Assembly: GCA_963792655.1 (NCBI GenBank)
Contig: CAWBWU010000011.1
Span: 410,646 to 474,645 of the forward strand
DNA from: DOZZ01 sp963792655
GTDB taxonomy: Bacteria > Acidobacteriota > Terriglobia > Bryobacterales > Bryobacteraceae
Length of the DNA stretch: 64,000 nucleotides
Direction of reading: 5' to 3'
The position numbers were made by a program, and so were the translations under genes. Within the stretch, counting starts at the first letter, position 1. Each line of letters starts with the position of its first letter. Shown here one piece after another: positions 59,502 through 64,000 of the stretch. The notes below the pieces were generated by a model that worked only from the letters and a program-made list of their open reading frames with translations, was not told where the DNA came from and did not search any database.

Positions 59502-59568
59502 GGCCAGAGCAAGTCGCCGCAATTAGCACACTCTGCGAAAGTAGATATTCAGGCTGACCGGCTCGGGC
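59502..59568 (+). repeat. About 67-bp direct repeat, copy 1
   Basis: From GGCCAGAGCAAGTCGCC to GATATTCAGGCTGACCGGCTCGGGC. A second, about 80-85 percent identical copy lies at 59931-59998. The last 25 bases are identical in both. Confidence 0.8.
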
Positions 59569-59632
59569 GGACCGGCTCGGGCGGACCGGCTGGGGGGATG
59601 GGGGCCGGGCGGACCGGCTCGGGCCACAATGG
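59551..59632 (+). repeat. Short GC-rich tandem repeat
   Basis: Units of GGACCGGCTCGGGC recur about four times, with one degenerate GGCTGGGGGGATGGGGGCC unit in the middle. They appear to have expanded from the end of direct-repeat copy 1. Confidence 0.75.
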
Positions 59633-59644
59633 TGATCGGACTGA

Positions 59645-59745
59645 GCTATTGGAAATATCGTTTTGGATGACCAGAGCCGGCCGGGTCTTCTGAAATCTCG
59701 TGTCCTGGCGCCGGGTCGAGCGCGGTGAGGTACATTTCCCGGGTT
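59645..59745 (-). pseudogene. MazF/PemK-like toxin N-terminal fragment
   Basis: REMYLTALDPAPGHEISE in one frame continues as TRPALVIQNDISN in the next. Together they match the conserved start of PemK/MazF endoribonuclease toxins (GEIYLVxLDPxxGxEIxKTRPALVVQND). About 33 codons remain. The rest is lost where the GC-rich tandem repeat begins. No antitoxin gene can be identified upstream. Confidence 0.6.
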
Positions 59746-59930
59746 GGCTGTTCCTCAACGGGTTGCTCTCCAGCAGCGCCCGCCTCCGCTTCACCAACCG
59801 GCTCAAATATGCGTGAGAGTGTCAGTCGCAGCAATCAATTAACAGCGAATGGTAATCTGTCTGTAACTTCCGTGTCTCAGCAGCGGGGTGCAGTCCAACG
59901 TCTCACCGAAACTGCCCACGGGCCCGAATG

Positions 59931-59998
59931 GGTCAGAGCAAGGCGCCTGCAACTAGTACATTTCGCGAAGGTGGATATTCAGGCTGACCGGCTCGGGC
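59931..59998 (+). repeat. About 68-bp direct repeat, copy 2
   Basis: GGTCAGAGCAAGGCGCCTGC to GATATTCAGGCTGACCGGCTCGGGC, the partner of 59502-59568. The two copies enclose the MazF-like fragment, as if they bordered a deleted or decayed mobile unit. 59999-60176 contains nothing I can recognise. Confidence 0.8.
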
Positions 59999-60176
59999 AA
60001 CCCAGATATACTTCGCGATCGGCACGCGAGAAGAAGAAGTCACGGCATTTACTCCCGCGCTGCGTAACGCGATGCGGAGATCCCGGCACAGCGACACGAC
60101 GCGAGGCACATTCCAACCCTGTCGTCAAAGCGAAAAGTTTCTCAGAATTCTAATATATGTTCGTCGATCTCGCATC

Positions 60177-60800
60177 TCATTCCAAGTTTAACTGAATAGA
60201 TTGACCCTGAAAGACAACTGAACGAATTCTAAAGACCTCAAACGGTTTGTGTTCGGGTATGGCTGCGTCACAGAAGGTCTTGTATTCGGCGGCGACTTCA
60301 CCACTTCTAAATAGACCGTTTGCACTGACACCAGATGCCCACGTGCGGCGCGCCTTTGAAAGCTCGTTGTCAGTTAGCTGACAATTGCTCAGCCCGCTAA
60401 TTAGGTTCTTATCGGCAGCTTCGTAGCCCAATATCGGTGTTTCATAATCTAGCGACTGATCCTCAGAAGGGAAAAGATAGCTGTCCAGGTACTCGAAACT
60501 GGCACTGCACCCTTTGAGGTCGGCGACCACCGCGATCTCAATCAGGGCCGGCGTATCCTCACCGCGTGACAGTAAATCAGGGTAGAGGGTGAGCGCCTGT
60601 TGGATGCTCCCTAGAAGGCCAAGAGGATGTTCGCTCTGCCCTAGGCTCGCGGCCTGAGGCCAAACCATCACGTCCACAGAGAGAGGTCTCGTCACGTCAG
60701 GGCGTAGCAGATATGCGGATCTACGTTCAGCACTCCATTGAGCCCTCCCTGACGTCTGCCTTACATCAAAACCAATGACTCGCGGTATCGACTCAGACAT
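60177..60800 (-). CDS. Hypothetical protein, possible partner of the upstream toxin-like gene
   Basis: ATG 60800 gives 207 residues (MSESIPRVIGFDVRQTSGRAQWS). No signal peptide or membrane helix. LSVDVMVWPQAASLGQSEHPLGLLGSIQQAL and ALIEIAVVADLKGCSASFEYLDSYLFPSEDQ suggest an alpha/beta protein. I recognise no family. It starts 11 nt after the stop of the 131-residue RHS-tail-like gene on the same strand, so by position it could be an immunity protein. Base composition is lower in GC than the core genes, in line with acquired DNA. Confidence 0.55.
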   Translation of the reverse strand: MSESIPRVIGFDVRQTSGRAQWSAERRSAYLLRPDVTRPLSVDVMVWPQAASLGQSEHPLGLLGSIQQALTLYPDLLSRGEDTPALIEIAVVADLKGCSASFEYLDSYLFPSEDQSLDYETPILGYEAADKNLISGLSNCQLTDNELSKARRTWASGVSANGLFRSGEVAAEYKTFCDAAIPEHKPFEVFRIRSVVFQGQSIQLNLE

Positions 60801-60811
60801 TCGTATTAGCC

Positions 60812-61207
60812 CTAGGGAATTGGATATGCACCTGGCGGAGGCGGTGGATCGAATACACCCAATTTCTTCCAGGAACATATACCATTTCGAGGATCTTGAA
60901 CGCGCTGGAACAGGTGAACGTGATGGCCGGGAAAGGGAAAATGCGGCCGACCTGGTGGTACCCGATCAAGGCTATACCCAATGCTGCCGACCGGAGGAAT
61001 ACACGGTGGCCATTGTGTTGATGTACCGGTACTAGAGGTTACCGTTGTGGTCCCCTCATTAATCTTCCATATCGCAATCCCGCCGAGCCCGATCGCACCT
61101 ATAGCCAACACGGCGCAAACTGGATTTGTAGCACAAGCTAACACTCCGGCGGAGTCAATTAAAACGCCCCCCACACCGCCCAATCCGATCGCGCCAGCGG
61201 TTCCCAC
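60812..61207 (-). CDS. RHS-type toxin C-terminal-like protein (orphan tail)
   Basis: 131 residues. A Gly-rich hydrophobic segment (AGAIGLGGVGGVLIDSAGVLACATNPVCAVLAIGAIGLGGIAIWKI) is followed by a short, Pro/His/Trp-rich end (GRPHFPFPGHHVHLFQRVQDPRNGICSWKKLGVFDPPPPPGAYPIP). Hydrophobic Gly-rich pieces with NPVCA followed by a small cationic domain recur at the C-termini of RHS/polymorphic toxins. The RHS repeat body is missing; upstream lies a RAYT fragment. The true start is uncertain (the frame is open to about 61290). It is possibly a displaced toxin tip with the next gene as its partner. Confidence 0.45.
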   Translation of the reverse strand: MGTAGAIGLGGVGGVLIDSAGVLACATNPVCAVLAIGAIGLGGIAIWKINEGTTTVTSSTGTSTQWPPCIPPVGSIGYSLDRVPPGRPHFPFPGHHVHLFQRVQDPRNGICSWKKLGVFDPPPPPGAYPIP

Positions 61208-61309
61208 GTACCCTGCCTCACCTTCTAGCAGATCCCCCGATTCCGTACCTAATTGCGAGCCCGTTTGGGCATTCCGGGCATTCCGGGACAGACGGACCTA
61301 ATATCAGAT

Positions 61310-61528
61310 TCACATATTCGTCGCCAGCGGCGTGGCTTTCTTCGGTCTACCCGGTGTACCCCGCTGGAGCGGGCGGTTCAGATGCTTTTCCAGGCGCGCC
61401 ACGAAGTCGGGCGAGCCAAGCGGACGGCCACCGTACGTGGCCGCGCGAATGGCCGCGCTGTCTTCCGCTCCATCCCTCAACACGGCCCGCCACTCGTCGG
61501 GTGTCCAGCACTGACGCCAATCCGACAT
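61310..61528 (-). pseudogene. RAYT transposase C-terminal fragment
   Basis: MSDWRQCWTPDEWRAVLRDGAEDSAAIRAATYGGRPLGSPDFVARLEKHLNRPLQRGTPGRPKK is the typical C-terminal region of REP-associated tyrosine transposases (TxxGRPLGSxxFxxxLE...RPRK). The catalytic HUH and Tyr part is absent, so it is a remnant of a second RAYT or the displaced tail of the intact one just upstream. Confidence 0.75.
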
Positions 61529-61544
61529 GGCGATCAGGCTGAAC

Positions 61545-61564
61545 GGGACAGCCTGACCTGTCCC
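61545..61564. repeat. REP-like palindrome, copy 1
   Basis: GGGACAG and CTGTCCC form a perfect 7-bp stem around CCTGAC. The 20-bp unit is the exact reverse complement of the copy at 62295-62314, on the other side of the RAYT gene. Confidence 0.85.
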
Positions 61565-61591
61565 GTCCCTCATCCGGCCTGCAAATTTCTT

Positions 61592-62233
61592 TTACCACTC
61601 TTCATTATCGTTGTTCAGTTGGGCTCCGCCGTTGGTGGCCGCAGCGATTTCCCCGCATGACTTGCCTGCATACGTGCAGTCCCGTAGCTGCGCCAATTGC
61701 TCGTTGTCGAGTGGCTGCTGATGCAAACGCCGCCAGTGTTCCATGCCGCCTTGCTCATGAAAATACGCCGGGTCCGTAATCAGCAACTTACCACCTTGGA
61801 GGTGCTCCCACGCACTTGACCAGCGATACTCCTCAGGACGCTCGGTTATACCCGCTCGAACCGGGTTTTGCTCCACGTACCCGATCGCCGTCCACAAACG
61901 GTCGTTGCCGAGCGGGCAGGAGAAGTAGCGGTTCTGCCACAGGTGGCCACTGCGCTGCCTACGCACGTTCAGATATTGCGCATAGCGCCCATGCAATCGC
62001 CGCATTGCCACCGCCAACGAGGTTTCGCGTTCAGGGATGGCAACCAAGTGTATGTGATTGCTCATGATGCAGTAGGCAAGAACGCGCAGTTCGCTTTCGG
62101 CACTGTGCAGCGCCAGGAGATCGAGGTAAACTCGACGGTCTGCGTTGGTGAAAAAGGTAGTCTGGCGGTCCGTGCCTCGCTGGGTGATATGGTGCGGCAC
62201 GCCGGGGAAGACCAGCCGGGCGGAACGAGGCAT
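61592..62233 (-). CDS. REP-associated tyrosine transposase (RAYT, Y1/HUH family)
   Basis: 213 residues. MPRSARLVFPGVPHHITQRGTDRQTTFF starts the IS200/IS605-like fold. The HUH motif is CIMSNHIHLVAIPE and the catalytic Tyr lies in AIGYVEQNPVRAGI. RPEEYRWSSAWEHL follows. The C-terminus diverges after LAQLRDCTYAGKSCG, where the family normally has TxxGRPLGS; this part looks altered. RAYTs are single-copy enzymes thought to mobilise REP palindromes and are not self-transposing in the usual sense. It is flanked by inverted REP-like palindromes. Confidence 0.9.
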   Translation of the reverse strand: MPRSARLVFPGVPHHITQRGTDRQTTFFTNADRRVYLDLLALHSAESELRVLAYCIMSNHIHLVAIPERETSLAVAMRRLHGRYAQYLNVRRQRSGHLWQNRYFSCPLGNDRLWTAIGYVEQNPVRAGITERPEEYRWSSAWEHLQGGKLLITDPAYFHEQGGMEHWRRLHQQPLDNEQLAQLRDCTYAGKSCGEIAAATNGGAQLNNDNEEW

Positions 62234-62294
62234 TGTGAAAGCAGAGTGCCGCCTAAGTAAACGATCTCTCCAAAAGTCAGTCAGGATCGTGTGT

Positions 62295-62314
62295 GGGACA
62301 GGTCAGGCTGTCCC
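62295..62314. repeat. REP-like palindrome, copy 2 (inverted)
   Basis: GGGACAG and CTGTCCC around GTCAGG, exactly inverted relative to 61545-61564. It lies 61 bp upstream of the RAYT start and runs directly into the CCCGCTTAC tandem array. Confidence 0.85.
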
Positions 62315-62393
62315 GCTTACCCCGCTTACCCCCGCTTACCCCGCTTACCCCGCTTACCCCGCTTACCCAGGCTGTCCCGCTTACCCGCTTACC
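62312..62393 (+). repeat. CCCGCTTAC tandem repeat
   Basis: Eight units of CCCGCTTAC with one or two spacer C bases, interrupted once by AGGCTGT, the inner part of the neighbouring REP-like unit. It appears to have grown from the edge of that REP palindrome. A shorter GGCATTCCG duplication lies at 61266-61284. Confidence 0.8.
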
Positions 62394-62556
62394 AGACTTA
62401 GTCCGCCGCAGGGTCCAAATGAGTCGGTAGCAGTTAAACGCACTCCGGTGATGAGACACGATTGTGGGTCTGCGACCTGGTCATGCAGTTAGATCCACTT
62501 ACTATTTACTCGAGTGGTCGCAGGCGCGGAGCTTCGAACCGCCGTCCTCTCCTCCG

Positions 62557-63652
62557 TTATGGTATGACCCTGAGTATTCGTACATTTCCGTCGGCTCCCT
62601 CAGCTACGTAGTTGCCGTCCCTAGAAATATCAAACCGATCTGGCTCAGTAATAATCCGCCCGATCTTCGAAGTAAGAAGCGCACGTTTCTGGAATCTTGG
62701 TGCCCAAGACCCGATTACACGGTTGGACGCGAAATCCCACACAACCCTACGTCTCAACACTTCGTCGTTGTCGCCGAAAAATAAGTTCGGTCGCAGCAAG
62801 TAGTCCGAGACAATGATCCTACTCGAATCTGCGGCCGTTGCGATAGGAAATCCGCCGCGCACGTTCGCGGCTATGTTGATCAGTTTACCGGTGTCAGTCT
62901 CCCAGCATCGAGGGTGACTATCACTTGAGGCCGACCTCCCCCCACAAATCGCATTGCCCGCGTCCGCAAACTCCTGCCCGTCCAGCTGGCCCGGTGCCCA
63001 TCGCCGTAAAACCTTCTGGGCGAAAGCGTCCACGAGAACCTTTTCCATTTGGAGAGACCCGATCTGATGATCCACAGGAGAACACCCCGGTGGCTTGAGA
63101 TTGCCCGGATATACCAACTCTCGTGTACGGTCCACCGGCTTTTCTCGCGACATTCGTTATCAAAGACTAGGATATTTGATAACGCACGGTTCTGATCGGT
63201 GGAATACTCCACAGCTAACTTGTCGCCTGCTAACCCGCCAATCTCGCTGATCTGACAGGTTCTTCCTTCTACTAGATCAAAAAGCTGCCTACCAGCGAGC
63301 AGCATTGTCCCGTCCGGCGACCACCCAACGAGGAAGCGTCCGTATTCAGCGATGCCATTTGCACCCTCTGGAATTTCGAACCTCCTGACGGCGCCGTCGC
63401 CAATCAGTGAAATGATGAAGAGTGACGTCAACACGCCGCCGGCTTTCTGGTACGGGCCGGCCACAATGGCAAGCCGCTTAGCATCTGGAGAGAAACGGAT
63501 TGCCAAGATCGGGAATGCCGTTTCGCTCGCCGCCGATGCAGAGTTGGGGAGGTTAAACTCCGAGATAGTCGAAGTTCCGCCCGACACTTCGGAATATAGA
63601 AGAGTACCCCCGCCAGAAGAAAGGCGAGCAAGAAGAGCTTTATTGCCGCCAT
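62557..63652 (-). CDS. Secreted beta-propeller (WD40/YVTN-like) protein, two frameshifts
   Basis: Starts at 63652 with MAAIKLFLLAFLLAG, a signal peptide or anchor. The frame breaks in a GGGGG run at about 63598-63606 and resumes GTLLYSEVSGGTSTISEFNLP. Propeller-type blades follow: ILAIRFSPDAKRLAIVAG, FLVGWSPDGTMLLAGRQLFDL and ISRDGNYVAEGADGNVRILRV. A second break near 63145 (an A run) joins NECRE to KPVDRTRELVYPGNL. Reassembled length is about 365 residues. SPDGxxL-type blades suggest protein or ligand binding at the cell surface. Function unknown. Confidence 0.62.
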
Positions 63653-63751
63653 GCGGGATCCAGGAAGGGGCTGCCGATATGGCCTCCGATTACATCTCCG
63701 AACAGATGGGCGATCGAATTCAGAAATAGGTACTTCTTAGGGTTATAGATA

Positions 63752-64000
63752 TCAAAATGAAAATGGCAGTACGTTCTCCTTCTTCATCAGCGTGAAACGC
63801 ATAGTTGAATTTAGGGCATCACCATAAACGGCCTCGCCTCTCCCGTTTGATCCCTTGAACGCCTTAACGTAGGAATCGAATCCCGAGAGGTCTGGACCAA
63901 ACACGCTTTGCACATCGGACGTTTGCACGACCAAGTTGAAGTGCCCTCCTACGTAATAGGGGGCGCCCGGCCTGCCGGAAGGCTCCAGGGGCTGAACGGG
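63752..64000 (-). CDS. C-terminal part of an unknown protein (partial)
   Basis: Open from the right window edge to a stop at 63752 (82 codons): PGAPYYVGGHFNLVVQTSDVQSVFGPDLSGFDSYVKAF, then ALNSTMRFTLMKKENVLPF. No recognisable domain. It is in the same orientation as the beta-propeller gene, with a gap of about 100 bp. The N-terminus lies outside the window. Confidence 0.5.
   Translation of the reverse strand, partial: PVQPLEPSGRPGAPYYVGGHFNLVVQTSDVQSVFGPDLSGFDSYVKAFKGSNGRGEAVYGDALNSTMRFTLMKKENVLPFSF

Noticed and set aside
62312..62393. CCCGCTTAC array as a CRISPR
   Set aside because: Units are 9-10 bp without spacers, and no cas genes are present.

Overview
This window looks like a chromosomal segment of an Acidobacteriota bacterium, most likely the Bryobacterales/Solibacter side of the phylum. 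That is an inference from several signs: the rRNA sequences, GC-rich coding sequence with many GTG/TTG starts, a TonB-dependent receptor with an N-terminal carboxypeptidase-regulatory domain, and a family of short 'SRGPATPAGK...NALRHGLLAKH' proteins. I could not run a database search.

Layout. 1-5.2 kb: the end of a membrane sugar-transfer pair (GT39-like plus GT2) and a large TonB receptor. 5.2-8.5 kb: a membrane protein with a spermidine-synthase-like domain, and glutaryl-CoA dehydrogenase. 8.6-17.4 kb: a WecA-type lipid-carrier phosphoglycosyltransferase, a polyprenyl glycosylphosphotransferase, small membrane proteins, a sigma-54 activator and another GT39-like protein. 17.4-22.9 kb: a minus-strand run uvrA, a deoxyhypusine-synthase-like gene, a CPBP protease and mtnA. 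22.9-32.3 kb: small metabolic genes, a further GT39-like protein, a YprB-like exonuclease, then a coupled polysaccharide cluster (Wzt-like ATPase, methyltransferase with coiled coil, GT2-GT4 fusion). 32.2-45.5 kb: lysC-cmk, a cupin, a small methyltransferase, a secreted SGNH hydrolase and M1 metallopeptidase, a processive GT2 synthase, PLP amino-acid enzymes and a fused anthranilate synthase. 45.5-47.7 kb: an IS630-type HTH remnant and a decayed DUF2075 gene. 48.0-53.3 kb: a complete minus-strand rRNA operon (16S, tRNA-Ala, tRNA-Ile, 23S, 5S, terminator). 53.8-56.5 kb: dinB and two hypothetical genes. 56.6-64 kb: an accessory region of nested insertion sequences, repeats, toxin remnants and a RAYT/REP unit.

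Most striking observation. An IS110-family element (about 56968-58453) sits inside orfB of an IS3-family (IS407-like) element. Both IS3 halves can be rejoined exactly across a 2-bp core (AA on the + strand). The 230-bp leader between the IS110 left end and its transposase folds into two consecutive stem-loops. The first carries short matches to both sides of the target site actually used. The second, closed by a perfect 8-bp stem, carries a 7-nt match to the element's own right end plus core. This is the expected layout of an IS110 bridge RNA, caught together with the target it used.

A second window-wide pattern is a series of single-base frameshifts, several at homopolymers, in otherwise well-conserved genes (GT2, TonB receptor twice, glutaryl-CoA dehydrogenase, a D-2-hydroxyacid dehydrogenase, two GT39-like genes, the DHS-like gene, the GT2-GT4 fusion, the IS110 transposase and a beta-propeller protein). 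This looks more like residual assembly error than gene decay. I therefore annotate these genes over their full reconstructed span and mark the shift points. Seven same-strand junctions use GTGA or TTGA stop-start overlaps, so many true starts are GTG or TTG rather than ATG.
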